Below are positions 17,061 to 25,536 of a stretch of DNA of 64,000 nucleotides, piece by piece. Under the pieces are notes generated by a model, which made no database searches, was not told the DNA's origin, and saw only the letters and a list, made by a program, of their open reading frames with translations. Each line of letters opens with the position of its first letter. Position 1 is the first letter of the stretch. Made by a program: the position numbers and the translations under genes. The stretch is from Leifsonia williamsii (GTDB taxonomy: Bacteria; Actinomycetota; Actinomycetes; Actinomycetales; Microbacteriaceae). The stretch is from assembly GCF_030433685.1 (NCBI RefSeq), contig NZ_JAROCF010000001.1:1488001-1552000 (forward strand). The letters are read 5' to 3'.

Positions 17061-18086
17061 TCACTGATGGGGGATCGTAGAGCCCCGGATCGTGAGCTTC
17101 ACGGGCAGATGCTCCGTTCCTGGCGCGAGGGTCCGACCCGCGATCGCGTCGAACAGGCGCCGCGCCGCAAGCCTCCCCAGCTCCTCCAGGTTGTTGTCGA
17201 TGCTGGTCAGCTCCGGCCGCGCGTTGGTGGCCAGCACCTCCCAGTTGTCGTAGCCGATGACGGCCACGTCGCCGGGGACGCTCCTGCCGAGGTCGCGGAG
17301 GGTGTCGAGCACGCCCCGCGCGATCTGGTCGGAGCCGCACACGATGCCGTCGATGTCGGGGTGACTGCGCAGCAGCAGCGAGGCCGCGTCGCGACCCCAC
17401 ACTTCGCTCCAGGCCGAGAACATCGTGTGGCCGACCTGCTCCAGCCCCGCGTCGCGCATCGCGGCCTGGAAGCCGTGGTCGCGGTCCTGCGCGGCGGCGT
17501 ACGAGGGGTCGCCGCTGATGTGGGCGATGCGCGAGCGGCCGCAGGCGATCAGGTGCTCCACGGCCATCCGGCCGCCGCTGCGGTTGTCGGGCGTGAGCGA
17601 GTGGTCGGTCGGGTCGTCGGAGGGGGAGTAGGCGTACACCACCGGCACCGGCAGCTCGTGGCCGAGGGAGGGTCGCGGGTCGGTCTGCCTGCCCACCACG
17701 ATGATGCCGTCGACGCGGCGGTTGAGCAGCGCGCGGATGTGGTGCTGCTCGCGGATCGCGTCGCCGCGCGCGTCGCACAGGAACACGTTGACCTGGCCGG
17801 CGCCGAAGGCGTCCTCCGCTCCCATGAGGATCGGGATGACGAAGCGCCCCTCGAGGTCGCTCGTGAGCAGGCCGACGGTCCCGGTTCGCCCGGCGGTGAG
17901 GCTCTGCGCCAGCGCGTTCGGCGTGAACCCCAGCTCCTCGGCGGCGGCGATGACCCTGGCACGCGTGCGCGGAGCCACCTGGTCGCGGCCGTTGATGGCC
18001 TTGGAGGCCGTGGCGAGCGAGACGCCCGCCCTGCTGGCGACGTCGCCGAGCGTCGCCGTACGGGAACCACCTGCCGCTCCTGCCAC
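17061..18086 (-). CDS. LacI family transcriptional regulator
   Basis: 341-residue repressor. The N-terminal HTH ([22 protein letters not shown], about 12-33) and hinge helix [12 protein letters not shown] precede the periplasmic-binding-like sensor domain, which includes [12 protein letters not shown]. It is divergent from the sugar importer/GH127 operon and is the obvious candidate for its control. TTTCGG/CCGAAA repeats lie both in its own 5' region and in the importer promoter. The effector is presumably an arabinose-containing sugar (inference). Confidence 0.92.
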   Translation of the reverse strand: MAGAAGGSRTATLGDVASRAGVSLATASKAINGRDQVAPRTRARVIAAAEELGFTPNALAQSLTAGRTGTVGLLTSDLEGRFVIPILMGAEDAFGAGQVNVFLCDARGDAIREQHHIRALLNRRVDGIIVVGRQTDPRPSLGHELPVPVVYAYSPSDDPTDHSLTPDNRSGGRMAVEHLIACGRSRIAHISGDPSYAAAQDRDHGFQAAMRDAGLEQVGHTMFSAWSEVWGRDAASLLLRSHPDIDGIVCGSDQIARGVLDTLRDLGRSVPGDVAVIGYDNWEVLATNARPELTSIDNNLEELGRLAARRLFDAIAGRTLAPGTEHLPVKLTIRGSTIPHQ

Positions 18087-18097
18087 GGTCGCCCTCC

Positions 18098-18114
18098 TTT
18101 CGGGAATGCCGAAA
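18098..18114. promoter_or_regulatory. LacI operator candidate (autoregulatory)
   Basis: TTTCGG and CCGAAA form an inverted repeat around GAATG, 12-28 nt upstream of the LacI start. The half-sites match the stronger palindrome at 18165-18184, suggesting the same protein binds both. Confidence 0.5.
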
Positions 18115-18134
18115 ACCTAGCACACAAAAAGGCA

Positions 18135-18184
18135 TTGACACGCGGATATCGCGGGCGCTTTACTTACCGAAAGCCCTTTCGGTA
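18135..18184 (+). promoter_or_regulatory. Importer promoter with LacI-type operator
   Basis: A consensus -35 TTGACA (18135-18140) is followed after 18 nt by TTTACT (18159-18164). Directly after it sits the 20-nt palindrome TACCGAAAG-CC-CTTTCGGTA (18165-18184), with 9-bp arms. This is a classic roadblock position for a LacI-type repressor. Confidence 0.7.
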
Positions 18185-18237
18185 TTTTCAGACCCGAGAG
18201 CACCAACTCGTGTCCGACTCAATGATGAGGAGATGCA

Positions 18238-19533
18238 ATGAAGATGTTCACGCACCGCAGCAGGCGCGTCGCGGCGGCGATCGTCGCGGGCGCACTGGCG
18301 GTCACGCTGGCCGCCTGCTCCGGCGGCAACGGCTCGGGGTCCTCCGGCAGCGCCTCCATCCCGAAGGGCGGCACCGACGACGGCTCGAAGCTCACCCTCT
18401 GGACGCGCGCGCCGCTGGAGAAGCAGGCCAAGCTCCTCGTCGAGGAGTACAACAAGACGCACAAGAACCAGGTCGACCTCACCGTCGTGCCGAACGACGA
18501 CTACGTCGCGAAGGTGGGGGCGGCGGCCGGCTCCGGCGGCCTGCCCGACCTGTTCGCCGCCGACATCGTCTACGTGCCGAACTGGGTGAAGCAGGGCCTC
18601 TTCCAGGACATCAGCAAGCAGATCGACGGCCTCGACTACAAGGACGCCATCAACAAGGGCCACCTGAAGGCGGGCACCGCCGACGGCAAGGAGCACGTGC
18701 TCCCGTTCGTCCTCGACCTCTCGATGCTGTTCTGGAACAAGGAGCTCTTCACGGAGGCCGGCCTCGACCCCGACAAGGCTCCCGCCAACCTGGACGAGTT
18801 CGCCGCGGCGGCCAAGAAGATCCAGGCGCTGAACAAGCCGGACACCTACGGCACCGCCACGGGCCTCAACTGCGGCGGCTGCCTCGTCTTCACCTGGTTC
18901 CCGACGATGTGGGCCGACGGCCAGCAGGTCATGAACGAGGACGGCTCGAAGTCGCTGCTCGACAGCGACACCTCCAAGAAGGTGTACTCCACCTGGAAGG
19001 ACCTCTGGGACTCGGGCGCCGTGCTCCCGTCGTCGAAGGACGAGGCCGGTCCGACCTGGACCGCCGGCTTCACCGAGGGCAAGGTCGGCCTGATGTTCTA
19101 CCCGGCGACGCTGCTCTCCTCGACCCCGTTCGACGTGGGCGTCTCGGGCATCCCGGGGCCGAAGGGCGGAGCATCCACCTTCGTCGGCGGCGACGGCATC
19201 GGCATCTCGAAGGACTCCAACAAGTCCGCGCAGGCCTGGAACTTCCTCAACTGGATGATGTCGGAGGACGCCCAGGTCGGCGTGCTCGCCAAGGACAACG
19301 ACGTCGTGTCGCGGTCGGACCTCGCCACGAACCAGTACTCCGAGAAGGACCCGCGCCTGGTGACGATCAACGAGGTGGCCGGCAAGGGCGAGACGCCGTT
19401 CTCGCTCAACTTCCAGCAGGCCTTCAACGCGCCGAGCAGCCCCTGGCTGACCCTCGTGCGTGATGCCGTGCTCGGCGACGGCAAGAAGGTCGACGCCGAC
19501 AACGAAGAGATCACGGCGGTGCTCTCGCAGTGA
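18238..19533 (+). CDS. Carbohydrate ABC transporter substrate-binding lipoprotein
   Basis: 431-residue binding protein. A Sec/lipoprotein signal has positive RSRR and lipobox TLAAC, giving Cys27 as the acylated residue. A Gly/Ser-rich linker leads to a family-1-type binding fold (LTLWTRAPLEKQAKLLVEEYN). It captures the imported sugar outside the membrane. It overlaps the first permease gene by 4 nt. The downstream GH127 enzyme suggests a beta-L-arabinofuranosyl oligosaccharide (inference). Confidence 0.93.
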   Translation: MKMFTHRSRRVAAAIVAGALAVTLAACSGGNGSGSSGSASIPKGGTDDGSKLTLWTRAPLEKQAKLLVEEYNKTHKNQVDLTVVPNDDYVAKVGAAAGSGGLPDLFAADIVYVPNWVKQGLFQDISKQIDGLDYKDAINKGHLKAGTADGKEHVLPFVLDLSMLFWNKELFTEAGLDPDKAPANLDEFAAAAKKIQALNKPDTYGTATGLNCGGCLVFTWFPTMWADGQQVMNEDGSKSLLDSDTSKKVYSTWKDLWDSGAVLPSSKDEAGPTWTAGFTEGKVGLMFYPATLLSSTPFDVGVSGIPGPKGGASTFVGGDGIGISKDSNKSAQAWNFLNWMMSEDAQVGVLAKDNDVVSRSDLATNQYSEKDPRLVTINEVAGKGETPFSLNFQQAFNAPSSPWLTLVRDAVLGDGKKVDADNEEITAVLSQ

Positions 19534-20444
19534 CGACGACACTCCGCGCCCCGGCCCTGCGTCGGGAGCGGCGACGGCACTCCTCCTCGGAGACGCGGCG
19601 GGGGTGGCTGTACGCCGCCCCCACCGCCCTCTTCGTCCTCCTGCTGTTCCTGCTCCCGCTGCTGCTCGTGCTGCAGATGTCCGGGTCCGACTGGCCGCTG
19701 CTCGGCGGCAACCAGGGCTGGAATTTCCCCGACAACTACGTCGACGCGGTGAAGAACCGGTTCTTCGCCGACTCGATCGCGTTCACCGTGCTCTACACCG
19801 TCGTCACGACGGTGATCCTGCTGGGGCTGGCCCTCGGACTCGCGCTGCTGGTGCAGGAGTCGACGCGGTGGAAGGGGTTCCTCCGGACGGCGATCCTCAT
19901 CCCGAGCGCGCTCGGGCTCGCCTCCGCCTCCCTGCTGTTCTACGTGCTCTACTCGCCGATCGCCGGCCCGTTCGCCGACCTGATGAAGGCGTGGGGGTTC
20001 ACGTTCCTGGGCACGCCGGAGGGTGCGCTCTGGTCGACGGTGTTCCTGATCGTGTGGAGGTACGCCGGCTTCTACATGCTGCTCATGCTGGTCGGCCTCC
20101 AGGGCATCCCGGACGAGGTGTACGAAGCCGCCAGGATCGACGGCGCCGGGAGGTGGCAGACCTTCCGGAGCGTGACGCTGCCGCTGCTGCGGCCGACGCT
20201 CGCGCTCACCACGGTGATGTGCGTGACCGGCTCGCTGCTGGCGTTCGAGCAGTTCTACATCCTGACCAAGGGCGGCCCGGACAACAGCACGATCACGGTC
20301 GTGCAGCTGATCTACAGCGTCGCCTTCCAGGGGCCGAACAACCTCGGCGTCGCCGGCGCCCTCTCGGTCATCGTGCTGATCGCACTCGTGATCATCAACA
20401 TCGCGCAGATCCGCGCATTCGGCCAGAAGGAGGACGCGTCATGA
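19530..20444 (+). CDS. Carbohydrate ABC transporter permease (MalF/UgpA type)
   Basis: 304-residue inner-membrane permease with six helices. The EAA loop (DEVYEAARIDGAG) that contacts the ATPase lies near residue 195. The GTG start at 19530 overlaps the binding-protein stop. The N-terminus is arginine-rich. It pairs with the next permease; no ATPase gene is in the operon. Confidence 0.92.
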   Translation: MTTTLRAPALRRERRRHSSSETRRGWLYAAPTALFVLLLFLLPLLLVLQMSGSDWPLLGGNQGWNFPDNYVDAVKNRFFADSIAFTVLYTVVTTVILLGLALGLALLVQESTRWKGFLRTAILIPSALGLASASLLFYVLYSPIAGPFADLMKAWGFTFLGTPEGALWSTVFLIVWRYAGFYMLLMLVGLQGIPDEVYEAARIDGAGRWQTFRSVTLPLLRPTLALTTVMCVTGSLLAFEQFYILTKGGPDNSTITVVQLIYSVAFQGPNNLGVAGALSVIVLIALVIINIAQIRAFGQKEDAS

Positions 20445-21358
20445 GCGCCGACGTGCTGACCAGGCGCACCAACCGCGCAACGCCTCCCGCGGGCGACCGG
20501 CACGCAGGGCGGGGCGGCCGGCGCCCGCAGCGCACGCGGCTGATGGGCGTCGCCTTGCGCACCCCCTACTGGGTGCTGACGGGCGGGCTCGCGCTGATCT
20601 TCCTCTACCCCCTGATCTGGACCGCGGTGTCGTCGATCGCACCGCGCGCCGGCACCAACCAGACGCATGGCTGGGGTCTCGGCAACTACGCGACGCTCGC
20701 GAACTACCAGGCCGGCGTCTGGGTGTACCTCGGCAACTCGCTGTTCGTCTCGTTGCTGACCGTGCTGCTCACCCTCGTGGTCTCGACGCTCGGCGGCTAC
20801 GCCTTCGCCCGCTTCCGGTTCCCCGGCAAGAACGTGCTGTTCATGACGACGCTCGCGATCCTGATGGTGCCGTACGCGACCCTCCTCATCCCGCTCTACG
20901 TGCTGCTGAACCTGGTCGGCCTGTCGAACTCGCTCGTCGGGGTGGCGCTGGTGCTGACGATGTTCCAGCTGCCGTTCGCGACCTTCATGATGCGGATCTC
21001 GTTCGAGGCGATCCCGCGCGAGCTGGACGAGGCGGCGCTGGTCGACGGCTGCTCGAGTTTCGGCGCGCTGCGCCGGGTGCTGCTGCCGGCGGTCAAGCCG
21101 GGGCTGATCACCGTCGGGCTGTTCGCCTTCCTGGCGGCGTGGAACGACTTCATCGCGCCGCTGATCCTGATCAACGATTCCAACCGGATGACGCTGCCGC
21201 TGGCGATCTCGAACCTCCGCGGCCAGGTGCAGGGCGTCGTCGACTACGGCGCCACCGAGGCCGGCGTGGTCGTGCTCGCCGTGCCGTGCATCCTGCTCTT
21301 CCTGCTCCTCCAACGTCACTACGTCCGCGGCTTCATGTCCGGCGCTTTCAAAGGATGA
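20441..21358 (+). CDS. Carbohydrate ABC transporter permease (MalG/UgpE type)
   Basis: 305-residue permease. A long basic N-terminal tail (about 35 residues) is followed by six helices, with the EAA motif ELDEAALVDGCSSFGALRR. The ATG at 20441 overlaps the preceding stop by 4 nt. Terminates SGAFKG, as MalG-type permeases usually do. It needs an external MsiK/UgpC-type ATPase. Confidence 0.92.
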   Translation: MSADVLTRRTNRATPPAGDRHAGRGGRRPQRTRLMGVALRTPYWVLTGGLALIFLYPLIWTAVSSIAPRAGTNQTHGWGLGNYATLANYQAGVWVYLGNSLFVSLLTVLLTLVVSTLGGYAFARFRFPGKNVLFMTTLAILMVPYATLLIPLYVLLNLVGLSNSLVGVALVLTMFQLPFATFMMRISFEAIPRELDEAALVDGCSSFGALRRVLLPAVKPGLITVGLFAFLAAWNDFIAPLILINDSNRMTLPLAISNLRGQVQGVVDYGATEAGVVVLAVPCILLFLLLQRHYVRGFMSGAFKG

Positions 21359-21360
21359 CC

Positions 21361-23337
21361 ATGACGATCACCGACACCGACCGAGCGGGCGCCGTCGCGC
21401 CGGGCCTCCGTCGCGCCGCCGCCCCCGCCGTCCCGAGCAGCACGCTGCTGCGACCGCTGGGACTGGGCGAGGTCGCCATCACCGGCGGCTTCTGGGGCGA
21501 GCGGCAGCGGACCAACGCTGTGGGCACCCTCCCGCACATCGAGCACTGGCTCGAACGGGAGGGCTGGCTGCCCAACTTCGACCTCGCCGCTGCCGGCGCG
21601 CTGCCGGAGGGGCGGCGCGGGCGCGAGTTCTCGGACTCCGAGATCTACAAGTACCTGGAGGCCGTCGCCTGGGAGATCGGCCGCACCGGCGATCCGGCGC
21701 TCGAGGCCCGCTTCCGCGCGATCGTCGCCCGCGTGGCCGCGGCGCAGGAGCCGGACGGCTACCTGAACACCGCGTTCGGCCGCCCCGGTCAGCCGCCGCG
21801 CTGGACCGAGCTGGAGTGGGGGCACGAGCTGTACTGCGCCGGCCACCTCTTCCAGGCCGCCGTGGCCCGCGAGCGCACGCGCCCCGGCGACGACGACGGG
21901 CTGCTCGGCGTCGCCGTCCGGCTCGCCGACCTGATCTGCGCCACCTTCGGCGACGACGGCATCCGGTCGGTGTGCGGGCACCCCGAGGTCGAGACCGCGC
22001 TGGTCGAGCTCGGCCGCGTCACCGGCGAGCAGCGGTACCTGGACCAGGCCCGGCTGTTCATCGAGCGCCGCGGCTCCGGCGTGCTCGGCGACATCGAGTG
22101 GGGGAGGGCGTACTACCAGGACGACATCCCGGTGCGGGAGGCGGAGGTGCTGCGCGGTCACGCGGTACGCGCCAACTACCTCGCGTCCGGAGCGGCGGAC
22201 GTGGCGGCCGAGACCGCTGACCACGGCCTCCAGGAGGCGCTGCGCCGGCAGTGGGAGAACACCGTCGCCCGGCGCACCTACATCACGGGCGGGCAGGGCT
22301 CCCATCATCAGGACGAGGCGTTCGGCGACGACTTCGAGCTGCCGCCGGATCGCGCGTACTCCGAGACCTGCGCGGGCATCGCCTCCGTCCAGTTCAGCTG
22401 GCGGCTGCTGCTCGCCGAGGGGGAGGCACGCTACGCCGACCTGGTCGAGCGCACCCTGTACAACGTGGTCGCGACGTCGCCCTCCCACGACGGGACCGCG
22501 TTCTACTACGCGAACACACTGCACCGCCGCACTCCCGGAGCACCGGCCGACCCGGACGTCGCCTCCCCGCGCGCCGAGGCGTCGCTCCGAGCGCCCTGGT
22601 TCGGCGTCTCGTGCTGTCCGCCGAACGTCGCCCGCACGCTGGCCAGCCTCGACGCGTACCTCGCGACGGCGTCGGCCGACGGCCTCCAGCTGCACCAGTA
22701 CGCCCCCGCGCGCATCGCGACGACGCTGGACGGCGGCCGACGCGTCGAGCTGGAGGTGCGCACGGGCTACCCGCTCGACGGCCGTGTCGAAGTGGAGGCG
22801 CTCGCCGACTCCGACGGCGAGTGGACGCTGGCCCTGCGGGTGCCCGCCTGGGCGCGGGGCGCCTCCGTGAAGGTGGTGTCGGAGGGCAGGGAGGTCGAGA
22901 GCGCGACCGCCGAACCCGGCTACGCGCAGGTGCGGCGCCGGTTCCTGGCGGGCGACGTCGTGACCCTGGATCTGCCGCTCGCCCCGCGCTTCACCTGGCC
23001 GGACCCGCGCATCGACGCGGTGCGCGGCAGCGTCGCGGTGGAGCGCGGCCCGGTCGTGTACGCGCTGGAGTCCGTCGACCTGGGTCCTCTGGCGGACGAC
23101 GTTGCCGATGTCGTCGTCGATGCGGCGCAGCAGCCGGCACTGGAGGACCAGGACGTGGTCGTGCGTGTCCGGCGGCGCGAGCAGCCCGACCGGGAGTGGC
23201 CGTACGACGGCGTCGCCGAGTCCGGAGGGGCAGCGGGCGGTCAGGCCGACGCGACCGCACCGGTCGCCCTCGTCCCGTACCACGCGTGGGCCGAGCGCGG
23301 TCCGTCCACGATGCGGGTGTGGCTCCCGGTGGAGTGA
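21361..23337 (+). CDS. Beta-L-arabinofuranosidase, GH127 family
   Basis: 658-residue glycoside hydrolase releasing L-arabinose from beta-L-arabinofuranosides. Signature residues are present. YSETCAG carries Glu335 and Cys337, and GVSCCPPN carries Cys418 and Cys419, matching the zinc-bound Glu/Cys3 centre whose SCC cysteine is the nucleophile in the Bifidobacterium enzyme. The (alpha/alpha)6 barrel spans about 25-440, then beta-sandwich domains. ATG 21361 is 5 nt after AAAGGA; an in-frame ATG at 21355 overlaps the permease stop and is the alternative. There is no signal peptide, so it acts inside the cell on imported oligosaccharide. Confidence 0.9.
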   Translation: MTITDTDRAGAVAPGLRRAAAPAVPSSTLLRPLGLGEVAITGGFWGERQRTNAVGTLPHIEHWLEREGWLPNFDLAAAGALPEGRRGREFSDSEIYKYLEAVAWEIGRTGDPALEARFRAIVARVAAAQEPDGYLNTAFGRPGQPPRWTELEWGHELYCAGHLFQAAVARERTRPGDDDGLLGVAVRLADLICATFGDDGIRSVCGHPEVETALVELGRVTGEQRYLDQARLFIERRGSGVLGDIEWGRAYYQDDIPVREAEVLRGHAVRANYLASGAADVAAETADHGLQEALRRQWENTVARRTYITGGQGSHHQDEAFGDDFELPPDRAYSETCAGIASVQFSWRLLLAEGEARYADLVERTLYNVVATSPSHDGTAFYYANTLHRRTPGAPADPDVASPRAEASLRAPWFGVSCCPPNVARTLASLDAYLATASADGLQLHQYAPARIATTLDGGRRVELEVRTGYPLDGRVEVEALADSDGEWTLALRVPAWARGASVKVVSEGREVESATAEPGYAQVRRRFLAGDVVTLDLPLAPRFTWPDPRIDAVRGSVAVERGPVVYALESVDLGPLADDVADVVVDAAQQPALEDQDVVVRVRRREQPDREWPYDGVAESGGAAGGQADATAPVALVPYHAWAERGPSTMRVWLPVE

Positions 23338-23349
23338 GAGCCGAACGGC

Positions 23350-23399
23350 CATCAGGCTGCGTGAATATCGCTTTTCGAAGCCGTTCACGCAGCCTGATG
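23350..23399 (+). terminator. Nested hairpin after GH127, candidate terminator
   Basis: A perfect 16-bp stem (23350-23365 with 23384-23399) encloses a small GCTT-TTCG-AAGC hairpin in its loop. A short GTTTTC follows. It ends the GH127 operon, but the nested structure and absence of a long T-run are unusual; a cruciform or regulatory role cannot be excluded. Confidence 0.6.
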
Positions 23400-23418
23400 C
23401 GTTTTCGATGGCGAAACA
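23400..23418. promoter_or_regulatory. CGTTTTCGA box before the PuuP-like gene
   Basis: CGTTTTCGA (23400-23408) is followed by TGG and CGAAAC, giving TTTTCG/CGAAAC as an imperfect inverted repeat. The nonamer is identical to boxes in the xylo-oligosaccharide control region at 61835 and 61847. It could be a LacI-family site or coincidence. Confidence 0.35.
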
Positions 23419-23508
23419 CCGGTTTGACTTCGGATATAGTCGGCACACTGTGCCTAAACAGCAGGCCGTTCACCGTGGACCGGCCGCGAACCCGTGAGGG
23501 AGATGATA

Positions 23509-24900
23509 GTGACGACGACGAAGCCCGCCACCGGTGCCAAAGGTGCCACCCTCCGGCGGAGCCTCGGCCTCTGGGCCATCGTGGGCCTCGGCCTGGGGTA
23601 CATGACTCCGACCGTGGTCTTCGACACGTTCGGGATCGTGTCCGACGAGACGAACGGGGTCGTGCCGGCCGCGTACCTCGTCGCCCTGATCGTGATGATC
23701 TTCACCGCCATCAGCTACGGCAAGATGGCGGGCGCCATTCCCAGCGCCGGCTCGGCGTACACCTACGTGCGCGAGTCCATCCACCCGAACCTGGGCTTCA
23801 TGGTCGGCTGGACCTCGCTGCTCGACTACATCCTGCTGCCGATGGTCAACGCGCTGATCATCCGGCTCTATCTGGAGCAGCTGTTCCCGGCCATCCCCGG
23901 ATGGATCTGGGTGGTGCTCTACTGCATCGGGACCACGACGCTCATCTACTTCACCATGCGTGGGACCTCGAACGTCAACATGATGCTGCTGGTGTTCGCG
24001 GTCGTGGTGATGGCCGTCTTCGTCGTCATCGCCGCGACCCAGCTCATGGAGGGCCAGGGCGAGGGCACGATCGCGTCGTTCAAGCCCTTCATCCACGACG
24101 GCGTGACGCTGGGCGCGGTGCTCACCGGAGCGACGGTCGTCTGCTTCTCCTTCATCGGCTTCGACGCGGTGACGATGTACTCGGAGGAGGCGAAGTCGCC
24201 GCGCGTCATGCCGCGTGCGATCATGCTGACCGTCATCCTCGGCGGTGTCATCTTCCTGGTCGCCGGATACTTCGCGCAGCTGCGCTTCCCGACGAACGCG
24301 CCCTTCGGCGAGTACACCGACGACCCGCTGCCGCAGATCGGCCTCCTGGTCGGCGGTCCCGTCTTCCAGGCGATCCTGGTCGCGGCGGGTTTCGCGGCCG
24401 CGGTCGCCTCCGGACTGGCCTCGCACGCCTCCGTCGCCCGCATGCTCCTGGTGATGGGTCGCAACAACGTGCTCCCGCAGCGCGTGTTCGGCTACATCAA
24501 CCCGAAGACGCAGACGCCGACGTTCAACATCATCCTGGTGGGCGCCGTGACGCTGCTCGCGATGGCGTTCTCGCTGGAGCTGATCTCGGCCTTCATCAAC
24601 TTCGGCGCCCTGATCGCGTTCACGTTCGTGAACATCTCGGTCATCGCCTGGTTCGCGATCCGCAAGGGCCGCCGCCGCACGCCGAAGGACATCATCAGCT
24701 TCATCGTCCTGCCCGGCATCGGCATGATCCTGACCGGCATCCTGTGGGTCAACCTGCACGCCGACGCGCTGATCGGCGGTGTGATCTGGGCCGTCATCGG
24801 CTTCGCCTACCTGCTGTTCATCACCCGGGGCTTCAGCCGCAAGGTCGCGGCGTTCGACGAGAGCCAGCCGGTCACCGGCTTCAACAAGGCGATCGACTGA
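23509..24900 (+). CDS. APC-family permease, PuuP-like (putrescine/amino acid)
   Basis: 463-residue permease of about 12 helices. Strong resemblance to E. coli PuuP: TPTVVFDTFGIVSD, TAISYGKM, AGSAYTYVRESI, FMVGWTSLLDY, FSFIGFDAVT, SGLASHASVARML and FINFGALIAFTFVN align in order. It probably imports putrescine or a related amine/amino acid. The GTG at 23509 sits 6 nt after GGGAG; in-frame ATG 23503 and GTG 23494 are less well placed. It is monocistronic, with a clear terminator downstream. Confidence 0.87.
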   Translation: MTTTKPATGAKGATLRRSLGLWAIVGLGLGYMTPTVVFDTFGIVSDETNGVVPAAYLVALIVMIFTAISYGKMAGAIPSAGSAYTYVRESIHPNLGFMVGWTSLLDYILLPMVNALIIRLYLEQLFPAIPGWIWVVLYCIGTTTLIYFTMRGTSNVNMMLLVFAVVVMAVFVVIAATQLMEGQGEGTIASFKPFIHDGVTLGAVLTGATVVCFSFIGFDAVTMYSEEAKSPRVMPRAIMLTVILGGVIFLVAGYFAQLRFPTNAPFGEYTDDPLPQIGLLVGGPVFQAILVAAGFAAAVASGLASHASVARMLLVMGRNNVLPQRVFGYINPKTQTPTFNIILVGAVTLLAMAFSLELISAFINFGALIAFTFVNISVIAWFAIRKGRRRTPKDIISFIVLPGIGMILTGILWVNLHADALIGGVIWAVIGFAYLLFITRGFSRKVAAFDESQPVTGFNKAID

Positions 24901-24920
24901 CCGCCTGACAGTCGCTGCAC

Positions 24921-24953
24921 GCGAAGGCCCGGGGGGAGTCCCCGGGCCTTCGC
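24921..24953 (+). terminator. Intrinsic-type terminator after PuuP-like gene
   Basis: A perfect 14-bp GC-rich stem (24921-24934 with 24940-24953) encloses a 5-nt loop, 20 nt after the stop. No U-tract follows, as is common in actinobacteria. Confidence 0.75.
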
Positions 24954-24970
24954 CGTGTGCGGACTTGTAA

Positions 24971-24991
24971 TACATAGCTGCGCTATATAAA
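24971..24991 (+). promoter_or_regulatory. MarR operator/promoter
   Basis: ATAGC-TGC-GCTAT (24974-24986) is a perfect palindrome with extra flanking pairs. It overlaps the AT-rich TATATAAA that is the only -10 candidate before the gene. This fits MarR autorepression. Confidence 0.6.
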
Positions 24992-25486
24992 ATGATGGGC
25001 ATGCCTGAGAGCCTGCCCGCGGACGACGCCCGCACGACCGAACTGCGTCACACCCTCGGCGATCTCGTCGTCGCCGCCCACCGCCTCACCCGGCTCGCCG
25101 CCCGCGTCACCGGGAGCACCGAGTCGCCCGCGACCTGGCGCACCCTGAGCGTGCTCGAGACGAACGGCCCGCTGCGGCTCGGCGAACTCGCCAGCCACAG
25201 CCGCGTCTCCCAGCCGACCATGACCAAGCTGGTGCGCAACCTGGTCGAGGCGGAGTGGGTCAAGCGGATCGCCGACAGCGATGACGCGCGCGCCTGGCAG
25301 ATCGCCATCACCCAGAAGGGCGCGGACGCGTTCCAGAGCTGGCGCGACGAGCTCTCCACCGCGCTCGTGCCCATGTTCGCCGACGTGAGCGACGACGAAC
25401 TGGACGCCCTGCGCCGCTCCGTCGAGATCGTCGGCTCGCGCGTCGACCTCTCGACCGCGGCCTCCGCCGCGCTCGCCGGCCGCTGA
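24992..25486 (+). CDS. MarR family transcriptional regulator
   Basis: 164-residue winged-helix repressor. Recognition region LGELASHSRVSQPTMTKLVRNLVEAEWVKR (about 70-99) and wing DSDDARAWQIAIT are typical. Three closely spaced ATGs (24992, 24995, 25001) follow a TATATAAA -10 with no ribosome-binding site, so the mRNA is probably leaderless and the true start may be 25001. Located 50 nt upstream of an MFS pump in the same direction, it probably controls both genes in response to a drug or phenolic ligand. Confidence 0.92.
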   Translation: MMGMPESLPADDARTTELRHTLGDLVVAAHRLTRLAARVTGSTESPATWRTLSVLETNGPLRLGELASHSRVSQPTMTKLVRNLVEAEWVKRIADSDDARAWQIAITQKGADAFQSWRDELSTALVPMFADVSDDELDALRRSVEIVGSRVDLSTAASAALAGR

Positions 25487-25536
25487 GCCCGGCCTCCCAC
25501 ATCCACCCGCACACCACCAGGAGCAGAACCCCCTCG

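Noticed and set aside
21319..23448. 709-codon antisense frame over the GH127 gene
   Set aside because: The plus strand encodes GH127 with all catalytic residues; the antisense product has no recognisable feature.
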